From the NCBI GenBank assembly GCA_963598415.1, contig CAVBUH010000073.1, positions 133,520 to 197,519 on the forward strand: a DNA stretch of 64,000 nt, given 5' to 3'. This document shows positions 50,062 to 59,034 of the stretch, piece by piece. The position numbers were made by a program, and so were the translations under genes. Origin of the DNA: Colimorpha_A sp900556615. GTDB lineage: Bacteria > Bacillota > Clostridia > Oscillospirales > CAG-272. Under the pieces are notes generated by a model. That model saw only the letters and a program-made list of their open reading frames with translations. It was not told the origin of the DNA and searched no databases. Position 1 is the stretch's first letter. Each line of letters opens with the position of its first letter.

Positions 50062-50757
50062 ATGCTTCGTAAAACAAAGAAAATCGGAAAAATGAATGAG
50101 GCTGCATGGCTTCTCGGAATCATCCTGTGTTCTCTCGGGGTGGCGCTCTGTACAAAAGCCGGATTCGGACTGTCTATGATAGCTGCTCCTGCCTATATTC
50201 TTCATTTAAAGCTTGTTTCATTCTCTGCTTTTTTCACACAGGGGACCTGCGAATATCTTTGGCAAGGTTTTTTACTGATTGTGATGTGTATCGGAGTACA
50301 GCGCTTTCGAATCAAGTATTTATTGGCATTTGTGACGGGGATTCTCTTCGGCTGTTCTCTCGATATGTGGCTGTCGGTATTCGGCGGAGGAACCGTTTAT
50401 GCTTCTATGGCGGGAAGAATACTCTGTTTTGCTCTTGGAGAAGCCGTGACGGCACTTGCTGTGGCTTTTTATTTCAGAACCTCCCTCCCGCTTCAGATAT
50501 ATGAGCTTATCGTGACGGAATTTGCCGACAGATATCATATAGTAAACGACAGAATGAAGCTGATAAACGATGTCACGATGCTTGCCGTGTCGGTAATGCT
50601 TGCTTTGCTGTTAAACGGCGTGCTTGACGGGATCGGAATCGGAACTCTTATCATAACGGGAGTAAACGCGGTACTAATAGGCTTGTTCGGCAAGCTGCTT
50701 GACAGGTTTTTCAGCTTTGAGCCAAAATTTCCGAGACTTTGCAGGGCGCTTTCCTGA
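50062..50757 (+). CDS. YczE/YitT-like multipass membrane protein
   Basis: A 231-residue polytopic protein with about five or six helices. The N-terminal helix AWLLGIILCSLGVALCTKAGFG with a following GLSMIAAPAY matches the uncharacterised YczE-like family (DUF6198-type). A Gly/Phe-rich GILFGCSLDMWL segment follows. ATG 50062 has GGAAGGAAAAG upstream. The family's function is not established; roles in small-molecule transport have been suggested only by topology. Stand-alone gene with its own promoter. Confidence 0.75.
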   Translation: MLRKTKKIGKMNEAAWLLGIILCSLGVALCTKAGFGLSMIAAPAYILHLKLVSFSAFFTQGTCEYLWQGFLLIVMCIGVQRFRIKYLLAFVTGILFGCSLDMWLSVFGGGTVYASMAGRILCFALGEAVTALAVAFYFRTSLPLQIYELIVTEFADRYHIVNDRMKLINDVTMLAVSVMLALLLNGVLDGIGIGTLIITGVNAVLIGLFGKLLDRFFSFEPKFPRLCRALS

Positions 50758-50768
50758 GATTAACGATA

Positions 50769-50797
50769 TTGACATATTTCAGACTATATTGTATAAT
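50769..50797 (+). promoter_or_regulatory. Consensus sigma-A promoter of galM
   Basis: TTGACA (50769-50774), 17 bp, TATAAT (50792-50797), both perfect, 48 bp before the start. Confidence 0.8.
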
Positions 50798-50845
50798 GAT
50801 GTAAACAGAATTAGAAAATCATAATCTTCGGAGGATAATGATAAG

Positions 50846-51868
50846 ATGAGCATTGAAAAAAAGCTGTTCGGACTTTACGGCTGCAAAGAGGTTTTTGCTT
50901 ATACTCTTAAGAACAGAAACGGAGCGTATGTAACGATACTTACCTATGGCGGTATTATGAACCGTCTTTATGTTCCTGACAGAGAAGGGAAGCTTTCGGA
51001 CATCGTCTGCGGCTTTGACAGTGTTGAGGACTATATTGCCGACCGTGCCAGCTATACCGGCTCTATTATCGGAAGGTATGGCAACAGGATTTCCGGCGGC
51101 GGCTTTGAACTGAACGGAAAAAGATATGCAGTGGCGCTTAATGAGAACGGAAAATGCCATCTCCACGGCGGGAATGTCGGCTTCAATCGTCGACTTTGGG
51201 ACGCTGAAATGTTTCCCGGAAACGGTGAGGATCGGTTAGCGCTTACGCTTTTTTCGCCTGACGGTGAAGAGGGATATCCCGGAAATCTTTTCGTAAAAGT
51301 GACCTATACCTTTGATGACTCCAATGCGCTTACCATACATTATGAGGCGGATACCGACTGCGACACGGTTCTTAATATGACAAGCCATACCTATTACAAT
51401 TTGAACGGCTATGACGGAGGCTCCGTTATGGAGCAGGAGCTTTTTATTGACGCTGACAGTTACGACGAAGTGAACGAGCTTCTTGTACCGACAGGAACAC
51501 CGGTTTCTGTCGCGGGAACCGACTTTGATTTCAGAAAGATGCGTCCGATATCGCGTGGATATGACCATAATTTTGTTCTCAATGGAAGAAATGGGGAGCT
51601 TCGTCTTGCAGCAAAGGCTTATGATCCGAAATCCGGGCGTACGCTCACGCTCTATACCGATCTTCCGGCCGTTCAGCTTTATACTGCGGTGGGAATGAAC
51701 GGAAAGACAAACTTTAAGGGCGGAGTGCCGCAGAGACTTCTTCATGCTTTTTGTCTTGAGACTCAATACAGTCCCGATACCCCCAACCGTCCCTACATGC
51801 CTCAGTGTGTGGTAAAAGCGGGGGAAAAGTACGATACCGTTACTAAATTGGTTTTTGGAATTAAGTAA
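50846..51868 (+). CDS. galM: Aldose 1-epimerase
   Basis: Mutarotase of 340 residues interconverting alpha and beta sugar anomers. Motifs: GSIIGRYGNRISGG (substrate arginine), HLHGG, the catalytic histidine in TSHTYYNLNGYDGG, the DHNF-like YDHNFVL and the catalytic glutamate near the end in CLETQYSPDTPNRP. ATG 50846 has GGAGGATAATGATAAG upstream. Followed by a terminator merged with an R1 repeat; araB is downstream across the repeats, so the two share a sugar-catabolic theme but probably not a transcript. Confidence 0.93.
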   Translation: MSIEKKLFGLYGCKEVFAYTLKNRNGAYVTILTYGGIMNRLYVPDREGKLSDIVCGFDSVEDYIADRASYTGSIIGRYGNRISGGGFELNGKRYAVALNENGKCHLHGGNVGFNRRLWDAEMFPGNGEDRLALTLFSPDGEEGYPGNLFVKVTYTFDDSNALTIHYEADTDCDTVLNMTSHTYYNLNGYDGGSVMEQELFIDADSYDEVNELLVPTGTPVSVAGTDFDFRKMRPISRGYDHNFVLNGRNGELRLAAKAYDPKSGRTLTLYTDLPAVQLYTAVGMNGKTNFKGGVPQRLLHAFCLETQYSPDTPNRPYMPQCVVKAGEKYDTVTKLVFGIK

Positions 51869-51917
51869 GAAAATCAAAAAGGGTGAATGTAGATTTGCTT
51901 TCACTTGTTAAAAATAT

Positions 51918-51965
51918 CCTCGCCTTTCGACAGTTTAACCGCTTTCCGAAGGCGAGGCTTTTTTT
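51918..51965 (+). terminator. Rho-independent terminator of galM
   Basis: 9-bp stem CCTCGCCTT (51918-51926) and AAGGCGAGG (51949-51957), then CTTTTTTT, which runs into the start of an R1 repeat. Confidence 0.8.
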
Positions 51966-52142
51966 AGGCAGCACCGTCGGATTCACGGCTAACGCCTTTG
52001 CTGCGCATATGCTTGCATCTATTCCGTCAACCTTCACAAATTTCGTCGGCAGAGGAGTCACTCTTGCCTCCTCAATTGGTATTGTCTGACGAAAAATCTG
52101 GCGGCGCAACTGCACAACAATCATTGTGTGATATTGCCTTAA
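51964..52142. repeat. R1 repeat, forward (first of tandem pair)
   Basis: Begins TTTAGGCAGCACCGTCGG and ends ATATTGCCTTAA. The interior is almost the same as the copy at 44223. The next copy starts 58 bp on. Confidence 0.82.
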
Positions 52143-52200
52143 ATTTATACCACCTTTTCCCGAATATTCTACAAGCAATCATCGTTGTAATATGATAAAA

Positions 52201-52375
52201 TTAAGGCAATACCGCTGGGTGCACAGCTAACGCCTTTATGGGTATTTGCTTGCATCTATTCCGTCAACCTTCACAAATTTTGTCGGCAGAGGAGTCCTCT
52301 TGCTTCCTCAATTTGATTGTCTGACGAAAAATCTGGCGGCGCAACCGCACAACAATCATTGTGTGGTATTGTCTT
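52201..52375. repeat. R1 repeat, forward (second of tandem pair)
   Basis: Begins TTAAGGCAATACCGCTGGG and ends GGTATTGTCTTCA. It has short deletions in the central loop and lies about 40 bp upstream of araB. Confidence 0.82.
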
Positions 52376-52415
52376 CATGTCATGAATATAAAGAATCCTT
52401 TCGGAGGAAACAGCT

Positions 52416-54065
52416 ATGAGTACAAAATATACAATAGGACTTGATTTCGGGACGCTTTCGGGACGCGCGGTACTTGTGTCGGTCGAAGACGGAAGAGAGC
52501 TTGGATATAAGGAATACGAGTATCCGCATTCGGTGATGGATAAAGAGCTTCCTACAGGGAAAAAGCTCGGAGCGGACTTTGCGCTTCAGTATCCGCAGGA
52601 TTATCTTGATGTTTTAAAAAACACGGTTCCCTCGCTTCTTGACGAGTGCGGAGTGGATAAAAACGATGTTATCGGCGTCGGAGTCGATTTTACCGCCTGC
52701 ACGGTTATGCCGGTTTATACCGACGGGACGCCACTTTGTATGACTGAAAAATATAAAGACGAGCCCAATGCTTATGTCAAGCTTTGGAAGCATCACAGCG
52801 CACAGAAGTATGCCAATATGATCAATCAAGCTGCCGAAAGGCGGGGAGAAGCTTGGCTTAAAAGATACGGCGGAAAAACCTCCTGCGAATGGGCGTTTGC
52901 GAAAATGCTGGAAACCTTTTACGAAGCTCCCGAAGTATACCGAGACGCTGATCTGTACATGGAAGCGGGGGATTGGCTTATATGGAAGCTCTGCGGAAAA
53001 ATAAAAAGAAGCGCCTGCATGGCAGGTTATAAAGCGCTTTGGAGTAAGGAAACCGGGTATCCGTCAAGAGCTTTCTTTTCGGAGCTTGGAGTAGGTTTTG
53101 AGGGGGCGGCGGATAAACTGAAAGGAGAGGTAGTTGCTGCCGGAGCTCCCTGCGGATTTATGACAAAAGAGGCAGCGGATCTCTGCGGACTTACGGAAAA
53201 CACTGCCGTTGCTGCCTGTATAATAGACGCACATGCTGCGGTTCCCTCGCTCGGCGGAAGCTGTGACGGAAAGATGCTGATGATCATCGGTACGTCAACC
53301 TGTCATATTTGTCTTTCGAAATCGCTCGCTTATGTCGAAGGAATCTGCGGTGTGGTTGAGGACGGTGTTATGCCGGGATATTATGCTTATGAGGCAGGGC
53401 AGGCTTGTGTGGGAGACAGCTTCTCCTGGTATATAGATAACTGTATTCCCGAAAGAATCAGAGCGGCGGCGAAAGAACGGGGGATCAATATCCATAAATA
53501 TCTTCGTACTCTTGCGGAAAGAAAAAAACCGGGAGAAAATCGGCTTATTGCTCTTGATTGGTGGAACGGAAACCGCTCGGTGCTTTCCGACAGTTCTCTC
53601 TCCGGAATGATTGTCGGACTTAATCTGAATACTCAGCCAGAGGATATCTATCGTGCTCTTATTGAATCTACTGCTTACGGAACGCGAAAGATTATTGAGA
53701 ATTACGCTGCAAACGGTATTCCTGTAAATGAAATATATGCTACCGGCGGAATTGCGGATAAAGATGCCTTTACTATGCAGATTTATGCGGACGTTCTCGG
53801 CCGCAGCATTAAAATAGCCGGTGCTTCAAACGGCCCCGCACTCGGATCGGCAATATTTGCGGCAGCGGCAGCGGGAAAGTGCGCAGGCGGTTATGATGAT
53901 CCCTTTGAAGCGTCTTCGGCAATGAGCCGCGTCAGAGATACGGTATATGAGCCTGTTTCCGAAAATGTAGAGATTTATAATCGTCTTTATGCTGAATATG
54001 AGAAGCTGCACGATTATTTCGGCAGAGGTGGCAATGATGTCATGAAAAAACTCAGAGAATTTTAA
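52416..54065 (+). CDS. araB: Ribulokinase
   Basis: FGGY-family kinase of 549 residues phosphorylating L-ribulose in arabinose catabolism. The start reads YTIGLDFGTLSGRAVLV, the AraB signature. Further motifs are GVGVDFTACTVMP, a conserved CEWAFAKMLE region, IIGTSTCHI, and the C-terminal AYGTRKIIENY and ATGGIADKDAFTMQIYADVLG. GGAGGAAACAGCT precedes ATG 52416. No araA or araD is nearby in this window, so the other pathway genes must lie elsewhere. Other FGGY substrates are possible but the motif set favours ribulokinase. Confidence 0.9.
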   Translation: MSTKYTIGLDFGTLSGRAVLVSVEDGRELGYKEYEYPHSVMDKELPTGKKLGADFALQYPQDYLDVLKNTVPSLLDECGVDKNDVIGVGVDFTACTVMPVYTDGTPLCMTEKYKDEPNAYVKLWKHHSAQKYANMINQAAERRGEAWLKRYGGKTSCEWAFAKMLETFYEAPEVYRDADLYMEAGDWLIWKLCGKIKRSACMAGYKALWSKETGYPSRAFFSELGVGFEGAADKLKGEVVAAGAPCGFMTKEAADLCGLTENTAVAACIIDAHAAVPSLGGSCDGKMLMIIGTSTCHICLSKSLAYVEGICGVVEDGVMPGYYAYEAGQACVGDSFSWYIDNCIPERIRAAAKERGINIHKYLRTLAERKKPGENRLIALDWWNGNRSVLSDSSLSGMIVGLNLNTQPEDIYRALIESTAYGTRKIIENYAANGIPVNEIYATGGIADKDAFTMQIYADVLGRSIKIAGASNGPALGSAIFAAAAAGKCAGGYDDPFEASSAMSRVRDTVYEPVSENVEIYNRLYAEYEKLHDYFGRGGNDVMKKLREF

Positions 54066-54080
54066 CAGGACTGAAAAAAG

Positions 54081-54122
54081 ATCTCCGGAAGCTTCTTGAT
54101 TGGAAACTTCCGGAGGTTTCTT
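54081..54122 (+). terminator. Rho-independent terminator of araB
   Basis: 9-bp stem CTCCGGAAG (54083-54091) and CTTCCGGAG (54107-54115), then GTTTCTT. Confidence 0.75.
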
Positions 54123-54127
54123 ATTAA

Positions 54128-54192
54128 GGGGATCTCTAATAATTTATTGCACAAGCCCGGCTCAATCTGTTTTTTATCATTCGTCACAAAAA
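54128..54192. repeat. R3 interspersed repeat, copy 2
   Basis: Matches 6963-7030 in CTCTAATAATTTATTGC, CCCGGCTCAATCTGTTTT and ATCATTCGTCACAAAAA. Confidence 0.55.
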
Positions 54193-54240
54193 GGGTCTCT
54201 CTTATAGCATTAGCTTGTTGTGAACGCTATGTACAATCCT

Positions 54241-54287
54241 AACAAAAAAATCAAGGTCATTTAAGGAATGTCCTTGATTTTTTTGTT
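54241..54287. terminator. Strong bidirectional terminator between araB and guaB
   Basis: 16-bp perfect stem AACAAAAAAATCAAGG (54241-54256) and CCTTGATTTTTTTGTT (54272-54287). It gives a T-run on either strand between convergent genes. Confidence 0.85.
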
Positions 54288-54413
54288 ACTTTTGTATATG
54301 GTTCTATCTCAAAAATTCAATTTGAGACAGCCCCTTTGGGTTTAGAGTGACGATTGCCGTCTGTGGACATTGAATGATCAAAGGGTGTCTTAATCATCAA
54401 ATGAAGATATGTT

Positions 54414-55883
54414 TTAATGCTGGCTGTAATTGGGAGCCTCTTTTGTTATGCTGATATCATGCGGGTGAGATTCTTTGAGTCCGGCGCCGGTGATACGGAT
54501 GAATCTTCCGTTTTCCTGAAGAGATTTGATGTCCGGTGTTCCGCAATAGCCCATTCCGGAACGTAAGCCACCCATTAGCTGGAAGACGGTATCGGAGAGA
54601 GGACCTTTGAAGGGAACGCGTCCCTCCACTCCCTCGGGAACAAGTTTGCGGTTTCCTTCCTGAAAATAGCGATCCTTAGAGCCGTTTTCCATAGCGGCAA
54701 GAGAACCCATTCCGCGATATACCTTGAACTGTCTGCCCTGATATATTTCGGTATCTCCGGGGCTTTCTTCGCATCCGGCGAAGAGGGAACCGATCATGAT
54801 AGAATCGGCTCCGGCGGCGATAGCCTTCGGCAGGTCTCCGCTGTATTTGATTCCGCCGTCGGCAATGACGGGAATATTATATTTTGAAGCAACGCAAGCC
54901 ACATCATAAATTGCAGTAATCTGCGGTACACCGATTCCCGCTACAATACGGGTAGTGCAAATAGAACCGGGACCAATTCCCACCTTTACTGCGTCTGCTC
55001 CCGCGTCAATCAATTCCTCTGCGGCTTCTGCGGTAGCGATGTTGCCTGCAACGAGCTGACAATTAGGATACTTTGCTTTTATTTTCCTTACACAATCGAT
55101 TATATTTTTTGAGTGACCGTGAGCAGAATCGAGGCTGAGAAAGTCCGCACCGACATCAAGGAGTCCTCCGGCACGCTCTACAACATCTTGCGTCACACCG
55201 ATAGCGGCTCCGCAGATAAGGCGACCGTTTTCATCCTTTGCCGCGTTTGGGTAACGTGTTGCCTTTTCGATATCTTTTATGGTAATAAGACCGCAGAGAC
55301 GGTTTTCGCTGTCGACAAGGGGAAGCTTTTCGATTTTGCAGTGTTTTAGAATTTCCTGTGCTTGTTCGAGAGTGGTTCCGACCGGAGCTGTGACAAGGTT
55401 ATCCTTTGTCATAACATCGTTAATTTTGCCGGAATAATCCGAAAGGAACCGCATATCGCGGTTGGTGATGATTCCGACCAGCTTTCCGTCTACGCAGATC
55501 GGTACGCCGGAGATTTTGTATTTCGACATAAGTGCTTCTGCCTCGTAGACATAATTGTCCGGAGAAAGGAAGAAAGGATTTACAATTACGCCGTTTTCAC
55601 TTCGCTTAACACGGAGTACGTTGTCCATCTGTGCCTCAATCGTCATATTCTTGTGGATTACACCGGCGCCTCCTTCACGCGCTATGGCAATGGCAAGTTC
55701 TGCTTCGGTGACCGTGTCCATGGCTGCCGAAAGAAGCGGAATGTTCAGCTTTATTCTGTTTGTAAGACGTGTTGCCAAATTGATTTGTCTCGGCAAAATA
55801 TCGCTTTTAGACGGGATTAGCAGAACATCGTCAAAGGTGAGCCCCTCGCTTCTGAATTTTTCTTTTGAATTTGTATTTACCAT
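54414..55883 (-). CDS. guaB: IMP dehydrogenase
   Basis: NAD-dependent enzyme of 489 residues making XMP, the first step of GMP synthesis. N-terminal barrel part LTFDDVLLIPSKSDILP; two CBS domains (~95-210) with IITNRDMRFL and GLITIKDIEKA; catalytic loop GPGSICTTRIVAGIGVPQ with the nucleophilic Cys; flap region YRGMGSLAAM and the C-terminal GYCGTPDI. ATG 55883 follows GAAAGGAAACGAT. It has its own consensus promoter. All key residues are intact. Confidence 0.96.
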   Translation of the reverse strand: MVNTNSKEKFRSEGLTFDDVLLIPSKSDILPRQINLATRLTNRIKLNIPLLSAAMDTVTEAELAIAIAREGGAGVIHKNMTIEAQMDNVLRVKRSENGVIVNPFFLSPDNYVYEAEALMSKYKISGVPICVDGKLVGIITNRDMRFLSDYSGKINDVMTKDNLVTAPVGTTLEQAQEILKHCKIEKLPLVDSENRLCGLITIKDIEKATRYPNAAKDENGRLICGAAIGVTQDVVERAGGLLDVGADFLSLDSAHGHSKNIIDCVRKIKAKYPNCQLVAGNIATAEAAEELIDAGADAVKVGIGPGSICTTRIVAGIGVPQITAIYDVACVASKYNIPVIADGGIKYSGDLPKAIAAGADSIMIGSLFAGCEESPGDTEIYQGRQFKVYRGMGSLAAMENGSKDRYFQEGNRKLVPEGVEGRVPFKGPLSDTVFQLMGGLRSGMGYCGTPDIKSLQENGRFIRITGAGLKESHPHDISITKEAPNYSQH

Positions 55884-55930
55884 ATCGTTTCCTTTCTCTG
55901 ATCATAATATAAAACGCTTATTAACTAATA

Positions 55931-55959
55931 ATTATATATTAAATGTCGTATTATGTCAA
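55931..55959 (-). promoter_or_regulatory. Consensus sigma-A promoter of guaB
   Basis: On the minus strand TTGACA (55959-55954), 17 bp, TATAAT (55936-55931), both perfect; the leader is ~40 nt with no purine riboswitch. Confidence 0.8.
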
Positions 55960-56035
55960 TAATGACTGCGGCACAAAAAAAGGTTTTAATATATTAAATT
56001 TTTGAATAAAGAGTGCAATTTCCGTGAGAGTATTG

Positions 56036-56041
56036 TATAAT
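56036..56041 (+). promoter_or_regulatory. -10 element of lipid kinase gene
   Basis: TATAAT 35 bp before the TTG start, with GTGCAA at the -35 position. Confidence 0.45.
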
Positions 56042-56076
56042 TATTTTATACTACATAATATATCGGGGAAGCAGCA

Positions 56077-56982
56077 TTGAAAAGACTTCATATATTTAAT
56101 CCCGTGGCGGGAGGCGGACATTCACCGGAACTGCTAACTAAGGGTGCAGCAAACGGGGAAGAGGTTTATGTTACATCGGGGATCGGAGACGCGGAACGTT
56201 TTGTATATGAGATGTGTAGGAGCCGTTCCGAGGTTCATTTTGTTGTATACGGAGGTGACGGAACTCTTAACGAGGCGGCAAACGGAATTATCAATGCCGG
56301 CGCAGGGGAGAGAACTCTGCTTTCTGTCGTGCCGGCAGGAACAGGAAATGATTTTGCACGTTCATTTCCCGAAAAGGATAATATCAGGCGTATCGATGCG
56401 ATGAGGTATCGCTTTTTTGCAGAGAACGATTCAACAAAAAAGTCTGAGGAAAGATATGCGGTCAATATTATAAATTTCGGTTTTGACAGCCGAGTTGTAC
56501 GAAAGACCGATTTTTATAAGAAAGTGTTTCCCGGAAGCGCCGCCTATGCAGCGGGGGTTGCCGATACGTTCTGTCATAAGATCGGAGAGGATTGGCTGGT
56601 TGAGCTTGAGTACGATAACGGAGAGATTGAAAAATTCAACTCAAGATTTACACTTGCCCTTGCCGCGAATTGTCAGTATTACGGCGGAGGTTTTCGGTCG
56701 GCTCCCCTTGCCGATCCGTCGGATGGATTAATCGATTTTATAGCGATTCAAAAAGTTTCAAGGATGACCTTCATTCGGTTGATTGGAGATTATAAGAAGG
56801 GGACGCATCTTGATCCTGTTATGAAAAAGCCGTTTGATAAATTTAACGGGTGTATGGTATACAGGAAATGTAAAAGTATAAATATAAGCGGAATAAACGA
56901 TCTTTGTTCTGACGGCGAAATTGAAAAAGCTTTTGCAATAAAGATAAGTGTTGCTCCGGGAGTTTTGCGAATCGCTACTTAA
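56077..56982 (+). CDS. Diacylglycerol/lipid kinase family protein (YegS/DgkB-like)
   Basis: A 301-residue DAGK-catalytic-domain protein. The N-terminus IFNPVAGGG and the glycine-rich VYGGDGTLNEAANGI, followed by VVPAGTGNDFAR, are the ATP-binding signatures of soluble lipid kinases. The second lobe has FTLALAANCQYYGGGF and DPSDGLID. The start is TTG 56077 with GGGGAAGC upstream. It probably recycles diacylglycerol to phosphatidate for phospholipid synthesis; related proteins act on other lipids. Adjacent to glpK, whose product glycerol-3-phosphate feeds the same pathway. Confidence 0.87.
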   Translation: MKRLHIFNPVAGGGHSPELLTKGAANGEEVYVTSGIGDAERFVYEMCRSRSEVHFVVYGGDGTLNEAANGIINAGAGERTLLSVVPAGTGNDFARSFPEKDNIRRIDAMRYRFFAENDSTKKSEERYAVNIINFGFDSRVVRKTDFYKKVFPGSAAYAAGVADTFCHKIGEDWLVELEYDNGEIEKFNSRFTLALAANCQYYGGGFRSAPLADPSDGLIDFIAIQKVSRMTFIRLIGDYKKGTHLDPVMKKPFDKFNGCMVYRKCKSINISGINDLCSDGEIEKAFAIKISVAPGVLRIAT

Positions 56983-57047
56983 AGTGAAACCGAATCTGAA
57001 ATAGATAGATCACAGGTTCGTTTTTTTCTACGAAAGGCATAGTCAAA

Positions 57048-58526
57048 ATGAAGAAGTATATTATGGCGCTGGATCAGGGAACAACAAGCTCCCGGTGTAT
57101 TATTTTTGATAAACAAGGAACGCCGGTTTCCGCCGTACAGGAGGAGTACCGTCAGATCTATCCGCAGCCGGGGTGGGTGGAGCATGATCCGGAGGATATC
57201 TGGCGTTCGCAGTATAGCTGCGCTTTAAGAGCGCTTTCGCAGAGCGGACTTTCTTTCTCGGATATTGCCGCGGTCGGAATCACAAATCAGAGAGAGACGA
57301 CCGTTGTTTGGGATAGAAAAACGGGGAAGCCGATTTCTAATGCGATTGTGTGGCAATGCCGGAGAACGGCTGAATACTGCGAGGAAATTCGACGTTCCGG
57401 ATTTGATGTGAACATCAAATCAAAAACAGGGCTTGTCGTTGACGCTTATTTTTCACTGACTAAAGTGAAGTGGATTCTTGATCATATCGACGGTGCGGCG
57501 GAGCTTGCCGGCAAAGGACGCCTTGCCTTCGGAACCGTTGACAGCTGGCTGATATGGAGGTTGACAGAAGGGAAGCGACATGTTACCGATGTCAGCAATG
57601 CCTCACGGACGATGATGTATAATATTCGTACGAAAAAATGGGATTCCGATATTCTTTTGCAGTTTGGAATACACGACAGTATGCTTCCGGAGATTTGTCC
57701 TTCAAGCGGATATTTCGGAGAGACGACTGTGTTCGGAGGGACAATTCCGATATGCGGAGTTGCAGGGGATCAGCAGGCTTCGCTATTCGGACAAAGATGT
57801 TTTGGAGAGGGAAGCGTAAAAAATACCTACGGCACCGGCTGTTTTATGCTTATGAATACCGGAACACATCCGATCACGTCATCAAACGGGCTGATAACGA
57901 CGGTTGCCTGGCAGATCGGTGATAAGGTGACATATGCTCTGGAGGGTTCGGTATTTATTGCCGGTGCGGCAATCCAGTGGTTGAGAGACGGACTTGGTAT
58001 TATCGAAAGCTCTCGGGAGAGCGAGAGAATGGCTTGCAGTGTGTCCGATACAAACGGTGTTTATTTTGTTCCTGCTTTTACCGGGCTCGGCGCTCCCTAT
58101 TGGGATTCCGATGCCAGAGGACTGATTTGTGGACTGACAAGAGGCACCCAAAAGGAACATATTGTTCGAGCAGCTCTTGAAGCAATGGTATATCAGACCG
58201 ACGATGTGCTGAAAATAATGACGTCCGATTCGGGAGTGCCGGTAACGGCATTGAAAATCGACGGAGGTGCCTCGGCTAATAATTTTCTTTCTTCTTTTCA
58301 GGCGAACATTTCGGGTATTACCGTTGAAAGACCTGATTGCGTAGAGACTACGGCGCTTGGCGCTGCTTATCTTGCAGGGCTTGGCTGCGGAATGTACGCT
58401 TCTCCCGAAGAAATAACCGCGCTTGAAAATCCAAAAACGATCTTTCGTCCTGCTATGAGCATAAGCGAGAGAGCTTTCCTGCGCGATGGTTGGCATAATG
58501 CAGTAAACAGGGCAAAATCACGATAA
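57048..58526 (+). CDS. glpK: Glycerol kinase
   Basis: FGGY-family kinase of 492 residues producing glycerol-3-phosphate. The start ALDQGTTSSRCIIFD, WVEHDPEDIWRSQ, GITNQRETTVVWD, GTGCFMLMNTG, ALEGSVFIAGAAIQWLRDG and FTGLGAPYWD are all GlpK hallmarks. ATG 57048 has GAAAGGC upstream. A hairpin at 58615-58640 follows. No glpF or glpD is present in the window. It starts 66 bp after the lipid kinase, possibly cotranscribed. Confidence 0.95.
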   Translation: MKKYIMALDQGTTSSRCIIFDKQGTPVSAVQEEYRQIYPQPGWVEHDPEDIWRSQYSCALRALSQSGLSFSDIAAVGITNQRETTVVWDRKTGKPISNAIVWQCRRTAEYCEEIRRSGFDVNIKSKTGLVVDAYFSLTKVKWILDHIDGAAELAGKGRLAFGTVDSWLIWRLTEGKRHVTDVSNASRTMMYNIRTKKWDSDILLQFGIHDSMLPEICPSSGYFGETTVFGGTIPICGVAGDQQASLFGQRCFGEGSVKNTYGTGCFMLMNTGTHPITSSNGLITTVAWQIGDKVTYALEGSVFIAGAAIQWLRDGLGIIESSRESERMACSVSDTNGVYFVPAFTGLGAPYWDSDARGLICGLTRGTQKEHIVRAALEAMVYQTDDVLKIMTSDSGVPVTALKIDGGASANNFLSSFQANISGITVERPDCVETTALGAAYLAGLGCGMYASPEEITALENPKTIFRPAMSISERAFLRDGWHNAVNRAKSR

Positions 58527-58614
58527 AGCCAAAAAGAGATATGAGGTCGGAAATCCGTATTATTGTCATGCCCAATCACTTTTTCTGTGATAACCTATTA
58601 TTTATAAACAGCAG

Positions 58615-58640
58615 GGCGGTGCGCATTAACGCGCACCGCC
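58615..58640 (+). terminator. GC-rich hairpin after glpK
   Basis: 10-bp perfect stem GGCGGTGCGC (58615-58624) and GCGCACCGCC (58631-58640), but no T-run follows, so termination may be weak. Confidence 0.5.
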
Positions 58641-58668
58641 TCATAAATCTAAAAAAAGAATCGGTTGT

Positions 58669-59007
58669 TTAAGGCATACCGCACAATTACCTGCTTGCAT
58701 ATTTTCCGACATTCGTCACAAAAAATAACGCAATAGGAGCCGCTATTGCTTGTATTTTTTGTGCGGGCTGTTGCGTTAAGCAACAAGCCCGGCATTTTCC
58801 CGGTCAGGAAACCGGGAAAATGCCGAATCGGGTGTTTTTGACTGTATTTTCTTTGGATTATTATGAATTTAAATGGTCAAAATTGCGGATTTCATCCGCA
58901 AAATCCGACTTCGTGGGGCTGTTGTCGCACGTTAGTGAGACTGCCCCCTGAATCCCGAAAAATCTGACGGCGCATCTGTACTGTCATAACCGGCGGTATT
59001 GCCTTAA
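58669..59007. repeat. Composite R1 with R2 in its centre
   Basis: R1 left end TTAAGGCATACCG with CTTGCATATTTTCCGACATT, then a CACAAAAAATA hairpin, then R2 (58765-58947), then R1 right part GAAAAATCTGACGGCGC ... CGGTATTGCCTTAA. Lies between the convergent glpK and a membrane-protein gene. Confidence 0.78.
58765..58947. repeat. R2 four-hairpin repeat, copy 2
   Basis: Same four hairpins as 36178-36357. In the second stem C-G (36209/36232) is replaced by T-A (58796/58819), so base pairing is kept. Confidence 0.82.
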
Positions 59008-59034
59008 GTGATGTCGGCAAAAAGCTTACGTTGT

